A DNA stretch of 64,000 nucleotides, from positions 1 to 64,000 of the forward strand of contig JABVXU010000253.1 in the NCBI GenBank assembly GCA_013365365.1. The letters are read 5' to 3'. The translations under genes and the position numbers were made by a program. The stretch is from Cruorifilaria tuberocauda (taxonomy: Eukaryota > Nematoda > Chromadorea > Rhabditida > Onchocercidae). Positions 1 to 12,036 of the stretch are shown piece by piece. Below the pieces are notes generated by a model, which did not search any database, was not told the origin of the DNA, and saw only the letters and a program-made list of their open reading frames with translations. The stretch's first letter is position 1. Every line of letters begins with the position of its first letter.

Positions 1-642
1 CGGAAAATTCTCTTCTCATAATGATAGTTTAAATTATTTACAAAAATTTCCAATCAATATTCTCCAATTAATTTTTCAAACAAATTTCACTTTCGGAAAT
101 GATTTATTTCAAGTTTCATTTCAAATATTCGTAATCAATCACAGTAGAAATTTATTAGTGATAAGTAATTTGTTTTTGTATGATTATGAAATCATCTAAT
201 TTTACCGTTTTCAAAGATAAGATGACATGTGGAATTGATAATAGGTAGGCATTCGAACATGTTTAAATTCCAAATCTTTTTTTAATGAAGCGAGAAAATT
301 AGCATTAAATATTGATAATCGGAATGGATGACAATAATTCTTATCACTAGCAACTCTTCTGTTCAACTTTTGATTTGGCTGAAAAAATTTTTTCGTTAAA
401 CTTTTATCAAACTTTCAAGAATTATTTCAGATTAATACTGAATGGATAGATTAAAGGATTCCATTCTCCTCAAAGAGAATAAATTAAACAAGAAATAATT
501 GATCGAAACAGTTAATCGTTAAACAAAAATAATAAATTTTGACTGAATAATTATTTCGATGGAAATCATTATTTCATACTGAAATGCCAATCATACAAAT
601 TTAATTGAATTATGAATTTAATATTTCATTTGAATTTTTCAG
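1..642. other. AT-rich non-coding stretch
   Basis: No conserved coding block is visible here. It ends in a T-rich tract and AG (641-642) just before the putative terminal exon, so it is probably intron of the gene entering from the left. Confidence 0.5.
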
Positions 643-795
643 GCAATCCAGCATGATATTGTGATATTAGCAAACAATGAGTATGTCAAAATTATTGCAA
701 CTGTTTCTCTTGCTATAGTATTCTTTTTAATGGTTTGTTTAAGCTCAGCTATTATAACTTATAAACTTTTCAAGTATTTTAATTTTGGTCGATGA
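643..795 (+). CDS. Putative terminal exon of a membrane protein (3' end only)
   Basis: An acceptor (aatttttcAG) opens a 50-codon frame ending in TGA. The visible tail is AIQHDIVILANNEYVK, then a hydrophobic run of about 20 residues (IIATVSLAIVFFLMVCLSSA), then a short basic end (ITYKLFKYFNFGR). This looks like one transmembrane helix with a short tail. AATAAA signals follow at 852-857 and 896-901, which suits a true 3' end. The rest of the gene would lie before the window. I do not recognise the family. It could still be a chance frame, since only splice context, hydrophobic pattern and poly(A) signals support it. Confidence 0.45.
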   Translation, partial: AIQHDIVILANNEYVKIIATVSLAIVFFLMVCLSSAIITYKLFKYFNFGR

Positions 796-1418
796 CTAAG
801 TTGAATTGAACGTGAAGAATTTTCATGCTTGAATTATAAAAGAAATGAAAAAATAAAAATTTGTTACAAATTGCCGTGACAAAATATTGCACAGAAATAA
901 ACAACAATTGAGTTACTACGATTGAAACAAAACTTGAAAAAAAACTTGAATTAATTAATTTAATTATACAATTAATTAATTAATTAAGCAATTAAATTAA
1001 ACTTAAATTTAGAGCAAAAATGGATTTAAATTAATTGATATATTTATTTGATAATATTAATTAATCGGAAAATTTTCCGTTTCACCAAATAATAATCAAT
1101 CAATTTTTCTTATATTGGCAATGAAAAAGAAAGAAAATGAAAAATTGGTCAATAGGTCATACTGTTACAATTAATTAATTAATTAATTAAATGCGTGTAT
1201 CACGTGCGATGTACGGTATGATAGAAGGCATCAATTTATATTGATAACTGATTGTTACTGTTATCATTGTTTATCATTCTAAGCATATACTGATGATAAT
1301 TTCGATCAAAAGCTTGATCAAATAGCACATATATTTCTAATCAAATTATTGAAAGATCATTATTTATCCGAATCCGGAAAAATATCGTTGAAATGTTGCT
1401 GATGGATGGTTAATTTAC

Positions 1419-1457
1419 TGCGTGTGCGCGCGCGCATGCGTGCATGCATGTGCATGT
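1419..1457. repeat. 39-bp perfect alternating pyrimidine-purine tract
   Basis: Every step alternates pyrimidine and purine, including a CGCGCGCGC core. Such tracts favour Z-DNA under negative supercoiling. It is strikingly GC-rich for its surroundings. Confidence 0.9.
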
Positions 1458-1764
1458 CTATATGTATGGCAATACTGTTAAAAGTTTGACAATTTTTTAT
1501 GATTGTTTTAAAAGGGGCGAAAACTTTTTGTTCTTCCGCTTCACTTGTTTCCATTCCACCTTCAAATTCATTTCGATTATTTCATTCGCCGTTTTCTTCC
1601 CATTCTTCCATGTCTAATTAAATCATTCACTTAAGAAGAAATTTTTTTTTACGAAAAATTTTCATCATTTTTATTATTTACCTTTCTTTAATTTAATTAA
1701 ATAAAACTTAATTTAATTAAATAAAAAATTTTTTCTTTTCGTTTTATTTCATTTATTTCTTTTC

Positions 1765-1830
1765 AGGTAATTTCATTTCTCACTAGGTAATTTCATTTCT
1801 TTCTAGGCAATTTAATTTCTTTTTAGGTAA
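1765..1830 (+). repeat. 20-bp tandem repeat, three units plus a partial fourth
   Basis: Units start with AGGTAATTTCATTT or a close variant at 1765, 1785, 1805 and 1825, exactly 20 bp apart. Each unit ends in a T-rich run followed by the AG of the next, so the array looks like serial splice acceptors. Confidence 0.85.
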
Positions 1831-2910
1831 TTAATTTATACAAGATTTTCGGTAATTTAATAGCACATAAAATGAAATAATTTGTGAGATAACTGAATTA
1901 TTTTGGTTTCTGTTGAAAGTCATCCTAAAATATCTAATGATTGTGAAGAAATATACGTACGTTTACTTATTTCTAAAATTAGTAATTCTTTATTTCGGTA
2001 TGTATTTCAGGTATATTGAAATGTTAAGGATTTTATTAGCAATGATAAGATAATAATTTATCATGGAAATTGAAAGAATAAGCTGATAGCTATCATTTTC
2101 TATATTTCTTGATCAAATTTCAGTTGTATTTTTCTTCTTGATTACTCACTTCTTTCTTATTAGTTATTTCAATTGTTGCATTTGTACTTGTTCCATTTAT
2201 ATAATAGATTAAACATTAGCAGCGTGACCTTACGTGACCAGATAATCTAGTTATACTGTAAATCTGAGAATTTTACCGTATTTATCACAATTGTTTTCGA
2301 TCAGTAGTTCAAAATATGATTTTTATTTCCACAATAACATTTAATCGATTGTCACAATTTATTAATATATTTAAATATATTTAAATATGCTTTGCTATAC
2401 TTTGCTACCATAATTATCAATTCTATCAATTTAAACAACACTTTTGTTTTTTCATAAATATTTCCTTGACATTATTTGAAGCTGTTTCTTATCTTCTATT
2501 ACTTTTAATAATTGCATATTACTACTAATAACTTATCATCTTTCTGTAATATCATATCACTTTCAAATCAAATCTCAATTTTAATTTGATCAAATTTCAT
2601 TTTTTCTTTATGGATTAATTTTCTTTTTCATAAATCGCTCTGTTATAGAAGAAATAAACAGTTTGAAATATACTATTTAAGTTAAGCTATTTGAGATATA
2701 CTATAATTTTCGCGAGAAATCAAAGAAAAATTTTTTTTTTGTAAATTTAATATACCTTAAATAATAATAAACAGGTATGATTGTTTAGGAATTTAAGCTT
2801 AAGCAATATATTATAATGAAGTATATGTAAAATTTGTTTACTTTGCTTACGTATTTTATTTACCTGTTATTAGTCATTCGATTAAACTTATTTGTGATAA
2901 TATTTCACAG

Positions 2911-2958
2911 CTACTACTGGTTGAATATGTCGAAAGTGAAGAATATTGCTTAAGAGAG
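2911..2958 (+). other. Exon-like 48-bp segment, gene unknown
   Basis: A good acceptor (atatttcacAG) and a strong donor (GAG|gtaagc) flank 48 bases open in only one frame, reading LLLVEYVESEEYCLRE. It has no recognisable family and no partner exon in phase. It could be an exon of an unseen small gene, an untranslated leader exon of the gene at 12 kb, or chance. Confidence 0.25.
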
Positions 2959-3184
2959 GTAAGCGTAAGGATGAATTACAGATGATAATGATATTAATCG
3001 TTGACGTTATCACTGATATCATTGATATAAAAAATTTTTTCACTTCTTCCGTTGTAATATAATTACATATTTGCTAATTGCCTTTCCTATTTCCATCTAA
3101 TAATTTCATAATTTAATTAATTTCCTAAAATTTATTCATAATTTCGATAAAGCTAGCGAGAAGTATACTGTTTAAGAAATAGAA

Positions 3185-3245
3185 ATTGATAAAATGAATT
3201 AAAATAAAACTTTGGTATTGATAAAATGAATTAAAATAAAACTTT
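3185..3245. repeat. Perfect 29-bp direct repeat, period 32
   Basis: The string beginning ATTGATAAAATGAATTAAAA occurs at 3185-3213 and again at 3217-3245 with no difference, indicating a recent small tandem duplication. Confidence 0.85.
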
Positions 3246-4223
3246 AGAACTTTCGGCTGATTATGCCAATGAACCTATGAACGTCTGAAAAATACGGTTG
3301 AGATCGAGAAAAGGGCATGAGAGGTATAAATGAACGAGTCATTTTTTCTTTTCTTTTTAAATTTAAAAAAAAAGACAAATAGAAGATTACGTTGGTGGAT
3401 AAATTGAGAAGTTGAAAAAAAAAAGAAACGAATGAAACGGTTGAATGTCCGTAAAAGAATTAAATTAGAAAAAATTTTGATAAAAAAAAACAGGAAATAA
3501 ACTTGAACAATCATTAAAAATAACCAATAATAGTTCTAAAGCATTTTTAATTCAATTTTCGTAAATAAAATTAAACTGGAAATTTCTAATGAACTTGATC
3601 ATCAGTTCACACGCATCACTCTTTGTGTTGATAATTTTCAACTATCATTGAAATCATTGAAATCATTACAAGCATGAAAATGCAAATAAATTCATTTAAA
3701 TATTTTTAGAAAAAATTATGATAAATGTAAAATGATACTTGACATTCACAAAGACATATTAAACAAATCATAAGTTTCTTTTTTTGAGCAAAAAAAAAAG
3801 TTTACAAATTAAAAAAACTTAAAATGTATTTACCTAATAGCATAGCTTCGTATAGAATATTGTGAACAGAATTCAATTTATAAATTATAAGAGAGAAATT
3901 TGTTGAAATTATTGTTATCGATCGAAAATTGCTATTTCTCACATATATTAATATCTTCGCTGAGTAATCGTACAATAATTATTCATCGTTGATATGATAT
4001 GATACGTTATCAGTTATAGTTATAAACATTGCTGCACCTTAGTATTTCGTTATTTTTGCAACCCATAAAAATAATTCACATTTCCCATTTATTCGTTTCT
4101 TCTTTTATAATTTGAAAATGATTTTAAATTTTTTGAAAAGAATATTTATATTAAAAAATTTAATGATATTCACATACTACATCTCAATCATATATCACTC
4201 ATGCAAAAGCTGTCTTTTAAGCA

Positions 4224-4255
<32 letters not shown>

Positions 4256-4264
4256 GGAGAGAGG
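4224..4264. repeat. (GA)n microsatellite
   Basis: A run of GA repeats that becomes imperfect (GGGAG) at its right end. The open frame across it is a repeat artefact. Confidence 0.9.
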
Positions 4265-4900
4265 GAGGGAGAAAAGAAGAAAATGAAGAATTGTACCAAA
4301 TTTTATCTAATTTTTCTATGAGATTTCATCGTTCTAAAAAATAAATATACATAATTATGAAATTTCTTCCTCCTTTCCAATTCTTCCGTTCCCAATTTCG
4401 AACTACCAATCATTCATTTCTATCATTTCAAATTCATGCATTATTCAAAATTATTCGAAATTTTACATAAGTGAAACAAATCATTCAGCTTGAGTAGTAA
4501 CAATAATATTAAAATCTATATTATGAAAAATTGAAATGATAAAATAAAATTGAATTTTATTAATAAAATCACTCAATCACTTCAATGCTTTTATCGATTT
4601 CCCTTCAAATATTTGCCTTTTCGTAATAAATATTAGCAATAAAAAAAAATTGAATAAAAGTTATCCAAAATACTTTGACAAATAAATCATTTTTCTATTC
4701 AAACATTTTGTTAAATAAGTTTTTTTTTCTAATAAGAAAGTTTATTTTTAACAATATTTACTCTTTTTTCTTCTTTCAATTCTTTTTTTAACGATTTGCG
4801 ATTTTGGAAAACAAATTTAGGACAAAATTTGAGAAAAAAAATTCGCAAAAAATATGATAAAAAATAAAATTAAAGAAAAAAGTTTAACCTTATTTTCCTG

Positions 4901-4931
<31 letters not shown>

Positions 4932-4940
4932 GCTCTCTCT
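4901..4940. repeat. (CT)n microsatellite
   Basis: About 15 CT units, then CTG and a few more CT units. Confidence 0.9.
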
Positions 4941-5159
4941 CACAACAGTTACAAATGCATTTGATGATTTTTGTAAAATTGAAAGATGATCTAAAATGAT
5001 CCGAATTATGGATAATAAATCAACGGAAAATAAGAATAAAATTAGCATTTTAAGGCTTAATCTATTATTCGTTTAATCTTTTGTTACTTTGTTTCTTCAA
5101 TTCACCTCCAAATGAACTTTGAACTATTAAGATGAGTTTTTAAAAGCTTTCAATTTTCT

Positions 5160-5295
5160 ATTTTATCAAAAAATAAAAAAATAAAAAAAATCAGAAAAAT
5201 CAAGAAAATCAAAAATTCAAAAAATAATAAATGAAAAAAATCAGAAAAATCAAAAAATTAAAAAATCAAAAAATTAAAAAAATCTGAAAATCATT
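5160..5295. repeat. A-rich degenerate repeat (AAAATCA / AAAATTA units)
   Basis: The block consists of many variants of AAAAATCA, AAAAATTA and AAAATAA with very little other sequence. It is simple low-complexity DNA without coding potential. Confidence 0.75.
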
Positions 5296-5359
5296 CCATG
5301 ATAAATGTGAAATTTTGATTTTGAGTGGAATTATTTCCTTCCATCTCTCATCATTTCAG

Positions 5360-5405
5360 TGATATGTGCATAGCCTTGACGGAATGTTGTAAAACGGATA
5401 TCTGA
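5360..5405 (+). other. Exon-like cysteine-containing segment ending in a stop
   Basis: The acceptor catttcAG precedes a short GC-richer piece which, read in phase 1, gives DMCIALTECCKTDI and TGA. The CC pair recalls small secreted peptides, but the usual following cysteines are absent and I found no upstream exon in phase. It may be chance. Confidence 0.2.
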
Positions 5406-5569
5406 CTTTTTTTTTTTTTTAAATTGACGTTATTTTTACTCTTTGTCGAAATTTCCCAAAATTTTCTCGTCGTAAAAGAAACATTGGAAGTGAATAATTG
5501 GGAAAATGACTGAGCAAAAATATTTTTTTTTATAAAAATTGTAATAATATTGATTTATTTAAAAATTTT

Positions 5570-5587
5570 CTCTCTCTCTCTCTCTCT
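5570..5587. repeat. (CT)n microsatellite
   Basis: Nine CT units in an AT-rich stretch. Confidence 0.85.
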
Positions 5588-6175
5588 TCTCTACCTTTCT
5601 CTGTTTACTTTTCTATTGAAAATTTAAAAGAAAAGAATCTGCATAATTATTGGGTGTTTTCCGTTAAATTCATCAAAAGAACTAAGAATTTTTATTAAAT
5701 ATTTTCGAGACTCTTTTATGAATACTTTTAAATGAAGCAATTTATTTAATTCATGAAATTCAGTTGTGATACTTTATCATGCAAGAGAAAAAAAAAACTT
5801 AATAAATCATAATATTAATGAAATCTTATTAATAATTCACGAACAAACAAGCTTGAAATCAATATTTGCTAATTGATAAGATGATTTCACTTATCGTTAT
5901 CATTAATTGTAAAATTATCAAATAACGATTTGAATATACCTATTTGAAGTTGTCATACAAAGATTTAATCTATTCGTCCTCAATTAGCAATTAGAAATAT
6001 CGCTTAATTATTAATTAAGAGCAATTTATAGGTGTAAGATAAGAGGAAGCACAAGTAAAATGGTTGAATCCCTTCAAATTTTATTGAATTTTTTCTACTT
6101 CCGTTCAATTTACCTCTCAAATTTTATTCCGCCGACATCGAAACTAATTCATCTCACTATTTCTCATATATTCAT

Positions 6176-6498
6176 CACATACATATATATGTATATGTAT
6201 GCATGTGGCATGTGTGTCTGTGTACGTGTATGTGTTCGTCTGTCTACGTGTGTGTGTATGTGTGTAATCTCCTTACATACACATATACGTGATCTGCATA
6301 CGTATGTATGCCTGTGTGCGTGTGTGTGTCTGTCTGTGTCTGTCTTCGTGTACGTAATCACTCCCTACATACACATTTGTGTGTATATGTGTCTGTGTAG
6401 CTAGCTATCTACTTTTTGTGTGTGTATGTAATCAACTTTACACACATATACATGTATATATGTGTCTGTCTGTGAGTGTGTGTCTGTATGGGTGTGTA

Positions 6499-6529
<31 letters not shown>

Positions 6530-6532
6530 CGA
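6176..6532. repeat. TG-rich complex repeat, about 350 bp
   Basis: TGTG/TACA-rich DNA in which a module with GTAATC, then CTACATACACATAT-like bases, then TGTGTCTGT recurs near 6264, 6354 and 6428 in diverged form. It ends in a pure (TG)n run near 6495-6521. Open frames on both strands here (Cys/Val-rich or His/Thr-rich) are products of the repeat. Confidence 0.8.
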
Positions 6533-8160
6533 TCAATAATGTGATGATGAGGAAAGAGTAGTAGAAGTGGAATTGAATTTCCTCGTGTGGATGGTGTGGA
6601 AGTGGGCGGAAATGAAGAGGTCGTGAGGTCATGCCAACTAATAAGTGAATGAGGTAAAAAGAGGTTCACGGAAGTTTCTCTTTGTTTTCATTAACGGGCA
6701 GCGAGATAATTCAGTGTAAACAAATGTGTTATTGATTGAATGAATTGGTAATGATAGAGATGTTAATTAGTTACGCTGAATAGGATAATTGAAATTTCTT
6801 ATTTTTACTTGCGGGGTTGTAATTTTATATTCTTTGTTTACTTATCTAGTCAAATACTTTATATTTTCTTACTTTGTTTACTTTTTTCTTTTCAATTATT
6901 TCTGTCGTTGTCAAATCTCTCACGTATCCCTCACGTATTTTATCTGTATATTAATACTTTCATAGAAATTCCGTAGCTTTTTTTAGGTGTGTTGAAATTA
7001 TGATGAAATATGATGATCCACGTATAGTCTAGTATAATTATAGGAAAAATATAAGTTAACAATTCAAAATTTAAGTTATTTAATATTTGTGAAATTATCT
7101 GTTAGCAGTTCACACTTAGATAAATATCAGTGATTGATTGAAACATTATCGATTGTTAAAGCTCGCAGTACTAATCCTCTATTACTATCCATTGATAAAA
7201 ATTAATCAGTATTTTAATACTTCCGTAATTCTTTCACTTATACTCTATAAAACATAACCTATCTGAATCAAAAATACTATAATTAATTTTTGACGCCTAA
7301 TAAGTTTTATATACGAATGATTTCATTAAATTATAAAATTCTCCGTTATCCATTTATTAAAGATTTTTCCAAGTTTTGCTTTCTTTCTTTTCTAGTAATC
7401 AGTAAAGTATTTTATAATTTTCTCTTGACAGTATCTCTTCTGTAGAGATTGAAAATTCCATTAATTTAAAAAGTGCTACAATTTCATATTCCTATCAAGT
7501 AATATAGATGAAATAAATTTTGTTTTCATATAAACTTTCATTCCGGATAGAGAAGTGAAATAGTTTATGGTATTACTTTTTCCGGATGATGACGAACTGT
7601 TTTTGTGTGCTTAATAAGCGAATTATTTATTGGTAGAAATGTTTAGTGGTGATATCGTTGATTAACACATTTGTTATGTTTATATTTTTATCATTATATT
7701 CAGTTTTAACTTTTGGGATAGAAAAAATGAATTCGATTAAAAAATCTTTCAAATAAAGTTAATTCTAGAAAATACAAATTTTTAGGTTAAATAAAATTGA
7801 AGCTAAAATTGCCGTATAAATTATTATTATGTACGAACGAGATAATTTGCAAGTTTTATTAACTTTTTCATGGAACGTAAAAGAAAAGTAAGTTCGTTTT
7901 TTTTTTCACAATTTTTGTCTACTGTCGTAGGGATTATACAGTAGTTGATATTAAAATAATGCTGAGTATTATGAATTTCCGTTATTCTTTAGTATGTAAG
8001 AAGAGAAATTTAAATTTGAAAATATTGATTTAAAATTACCAATTATGATAATTAAAAATCAAATCTACTGAGATTTAAAGGGATGATGAAATTTATTGCT
8101 TTCAGTTATTGGATATTTGTGTTGCAATTCAATTTCATTTCATCTTTCCCCTTTTATCTT

Positions 8161-8183
8161 TTCTCTCTCTCTCTCTCTCTCTC
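8161..8183. repeat. (CT)n microsatellite
   Basis: A run of CT units in T-rich DNA. Confidence 0.85.
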
Positions 8184-11100
8184 GCTTTCTTTCTCTTTTG
8201 AATTTAACGAAGTAAATTTTCCTTATAATATTTGCTACTTTTATACGACTACATCTAACCGTCATCATTTTGCAATCCGTACTAACAATTATGTAAACAA
8301 ATCATATTGCTTTATTTATAACTTTATCATTTGATATTTACATTGAAAGAGTGATTCGTGTTAATTGTTTATTTGCGTCGAATTCATCTCCTCTTATTTG
8401 TTTTTATTTACTTATTGATTTTTAGTATAAAATTTAGTAATGAAAATATAATTAATAGTTTTCATAACTTTTTAATATTGTATATATTTCAACACTTTCA
8501 AGTTATAACATTTTGCTTTAAATCTAAACTTTAGTTTTTTTTTTCTTTTTTTTTTTTTTTGAACGATGAAAGGATGGAGAAATATTTGTGGTATTTGATG
8601 ATAAATAGTCGTTAATACATCTGTTGCTTTTGCAATTATTTCTATAGCAATAACGGTTTCCATTTCCATTTAAGTATTAATCTATTTCATTTCGATTTCA
8701 TGTGATTTGATAACACTTTCATTTGTTGCTTATCAATTAGCAATAAGTAGAAATGGGAATATATGAAGAGAATGAGAAAAATTTCATTTGCATTTATTGA
8801 AAATTATCTGACTTGAAAGTTTCCATTATATCGACAAAATGTTCGACAGATGGAAAAATTGGGATAACTGTGTGTAAATTCAGTTTTCATTGTTGTAAAT
8901 TATGCAATTCAAATATTGTTAAATTCAGTTGATCATTTAAATTATGATATTTTTACATCGTATTTATTTGATAGACAAACATTCTGATAGAATCATTCTT
9001 ATTTACAGATATGATACTCAGTGATAAAATAAACTTTACTAAGATATCATGTGATCTCTATGCTACTCAATACAATCGAATTCCGTAAAGACTCATTCTG
9101 AAATTCGTGATAAACATTATAAATACTTTATGATATAAAATGATAATTGTTTTAGATGTTTCCTCTCTATGATAGGTAAATGTTTATATTATTAATCTGT
9201 TCGGTTATTATCTAAGGTTTTTACGCATATAAGCATGTTTAATCATAACTTCCTGCCTAAGCTAACATATTAACATATTATTTGTACATAACTAAAAGTT
9301 TTATTCATTTTACTGATCATTTTAACAGTATGACTGTTTAATTTAAATAATGAAATTTGAAAATTGATTTTTTTTAAAAAATTTGCATCTTTTTTTATTA
9401 GGAATTTTACATTTAAAATATTGTTAAAGATTAATTGATGTTTGAAGCTATTTTTTCTTCACTTTAAAATTGCTTTTAAAATTTCATATTGGAAGTAGCA
9501 ACTGCATCACTCTGTGTAACGAAAAGGTAAAAATTATTTGATTTCTGGTCTTTAATCGATTTGTTTGAAACAGAGAAAGAAATGAAAGTAATTATAATTG
9601 CGTAATATGTTTTAGTGGTTAAGACTAAAGATCTTACTTACAATTGAGAAGTTAACTTTTTCGATATAAATGTTATTCTTCAAAGATCGATATAAAGCTC
9701 AAGATAATTAATGTTCGATTTATGATGAAATGCATAATTTTAGCCATACAAATATGTTTGCATTTCCATTGGGATCTAAAAGATATTTTGGAATAGAGGA
9801 CGAAGTTAGCTTAACCAAATGATTATAGGCATTTCCTTCTATCATTGACGATGACAGAATGGTTATTTTAAGCTAAGATTCATTCCGTATTCATATTATG
9901 TTGTTAAAAATTGCGAAATTCACCTTCTTACTTTTTCCACGTATTTTTTTACTCTTAATTAATGAATTGAAATAAGCAAGTTTTAAATCTTTTTTTTAAA
10001 ACATGAATTTGTTTTTTAGAATTTCTCGCATATTTTCCATCAATTTTTCGTGTAGTATTTTTTGTCGCATTTAAAAGATGGAATTTTGTTCTATCTTAGT
10101 ATCTATACAAACATTCATTTTCTGTATTAGAGAGTTGAAATTGAAAAATACATTTTGCTTAATTAGCATTTCAACAGTTTTATTTACTTATTTTTTTTTT
10201 AATGTCGGGATTTATAAGTTTTTCTTTACTAAATAAATAAATTTTGTTGTATTTAAACAGGTAATGAATTGTGCGTGCAAATTCTTCTTAGTTTTTCTGT
10301 TTTTGTGTGTGTTTTTTTGATATGCTTTTATCGTTTTTAAAAGTGTTATTATTTAGTAGTTTTTATGATTTAAAGGTTTTCCTTCCTTTTATTTATGTTT
10401 TTTAAAGATATTTTTTGATTTAATGATTAAAAAGGTTTTTTTTTGGGAATTGTATTATCTCCTCAGTAGCCGAGTCATGTACAGTGCTATACAGTTAAGT
10501 AGACTTACAGACTTACAGAAGTAATTGTTTAATAGTATAAGCATATGTTATTGTAAGCTATAGTTAATACTAATGTGAAATAAAATGTATCGTTTGAAAG
10601 TTTTTCGGATTTATTGCCATCTGCTTTGGATAATTTAATGAACTAGTGAAACTACTCATTCGTTATTGAATTGTTTCAATAAGAAGAATATCTGAATGAA
10701 TGGTTGAGAAAAGTTTCATTGCTCTACATACGAATCCTCGTTTTATCTACTGATGATAATTATTGATAATAATCATTACGCCAACAAATCTTGTTCCTTT
10801 TCCTCTTCTAACTTCACCTCAGGCTATATAATCATACGTGTAACAAGCAAGTTATAATCACTTATATTTGTGTTTATCATTTTGAAGATATCTTATCTTC
10901 TCCTCTGTTCATCTTATCATCTCATTCATTTCAGTGATTATTATTTGTGATTGAAAAGAAAAAAGATTTGGTGTAAGATTATCAAGCATTACTTGTGCAT
11001 TACAATTTTTTATTCTAAATAAATTAAATCTTTGGTTTAATACTTTAGAGCTTTTCATTTTCATGCATATTAATCAATCATACATCTCTTATATTTTATC

Positions 11101-12036
11101 AATTATGAATGAAATGAATAATATTAATTTCTCTTACTTTTCATTCTCTCACTTTTCATTTACGCCCTTCATAATCTTTATATCTCCATGTTTATATTTT
11201 TTATACCTGATGTAATTTATTAGTTCCTTTCCTCTCGTATATTATTAGCTTAATAATACATCAAAGATTACGTTTACTCTATCTGTGTAAATTTTCTTTC
11301 TTATTTTCATCTTTTTACGTTTCTCACATAACTTCTTAATACCTGTTATTCAACTTCTCAAGCTTTAATCCTTTTGTCCTTTCAAATACATAATCTCCTC
11401 TTTCTTCTCTATTCTTTTATATATTTTCTCTTCTTTTCCTCTGACAAATATTTTATTAAAAATTTTTTAATAAATATATTTATTTTCATATTAATGCTTG
11501 CTTTTCACATTTAGATTAAAATTTCACTAATATTATAATAGTTATTTTATGAATATTTCGTTTAATTTCTTTTTATTTCATCTATAAAAACTTTAATTTA
11601 CAAATATAAACATTGAAATGCAAGAAAATCATTCGCTAAATGTTCTATTCACCTATACTCATCTTAGAAGTATACATTTCGAGAATTTTTCAAATACCTG
11701 ACTATATTTATAGAAAAGAATCGTCATATGAAATTTTAGAAACGGAATTTCCGAAATTATCTAAGAACGAAAATTAGATTTTTTTCCTAGTATGATTTTC
11801 TTGATTCATACACAAAATGAGATCGTAAATGTTAGTAAGAAATGGGTTAATTTTCGTTTGTTTGATTTTATGAATTTTAGGAAATTTTAAGCATCAAAAT
11901 AATCAATAATGAAATTTTTATTTTTCAGGGACGTCAATAAATTTGCAATAATTTAATTCATTATTATGTTTCTAACGAAGTGTACATTCTGAATTATTCT
12001 CATTAAAAAAAGAAAAAAGTTGATAAGATTAGCCGA

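Larger units (their letters stand above)
796..12036. other. 11-kb gene-poor, repeat-rich intergenic region / possible 5' leader of next gene
   Basis: Most of this stretch is AT-rich with stops in all frames. It holds several microsatellites, a 20-bp tandem repeat, poly(A)/poly(T) blocks and a TG-rich repeat, listed separately. Two short splice-flanked pieces (2911-2958 and 5360-5405) look exon-like, but I could not join them into a gene. A T-rich acceptor at 11927-11928 lies 108 bases before the start codon of the next gene and probably marks its 5' UTR, whether cis- or trans-spliced. Confidence 0.6.

Noticed and set aside
1360..1554. Minus-strand 64-codon open frame starting METSEAEEQ
   Set aside because: Its second half is the translated Z-DNA-type repeat (HMHARMRAR), and there is no donor, poly(A) or family support.
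1765..1830. CRISPR-like array
   Set aside because: The 20-bp units are contiguous with no unique spacers, and the DNA is nuclear eukaryotic.
5360..5405. Insulin-like peptide A chain
   Set aside because: Only CC is present; the third and fourth A-chain cysteines and any B chain in phase are missing.
6060..6669. Several overlapping open frames on both strands, rich in Cys/Val or His/Thr
   Set aside because: They are direct translations of TG/CA repeats, open in many frames for that reason.
8083..8334. 83-codon open frame with a hydrophobic start resembling a signal peptide
   Set aside because: The hydrophobic part is a translated CT/T-rich tract, and no splice or homology support exists.
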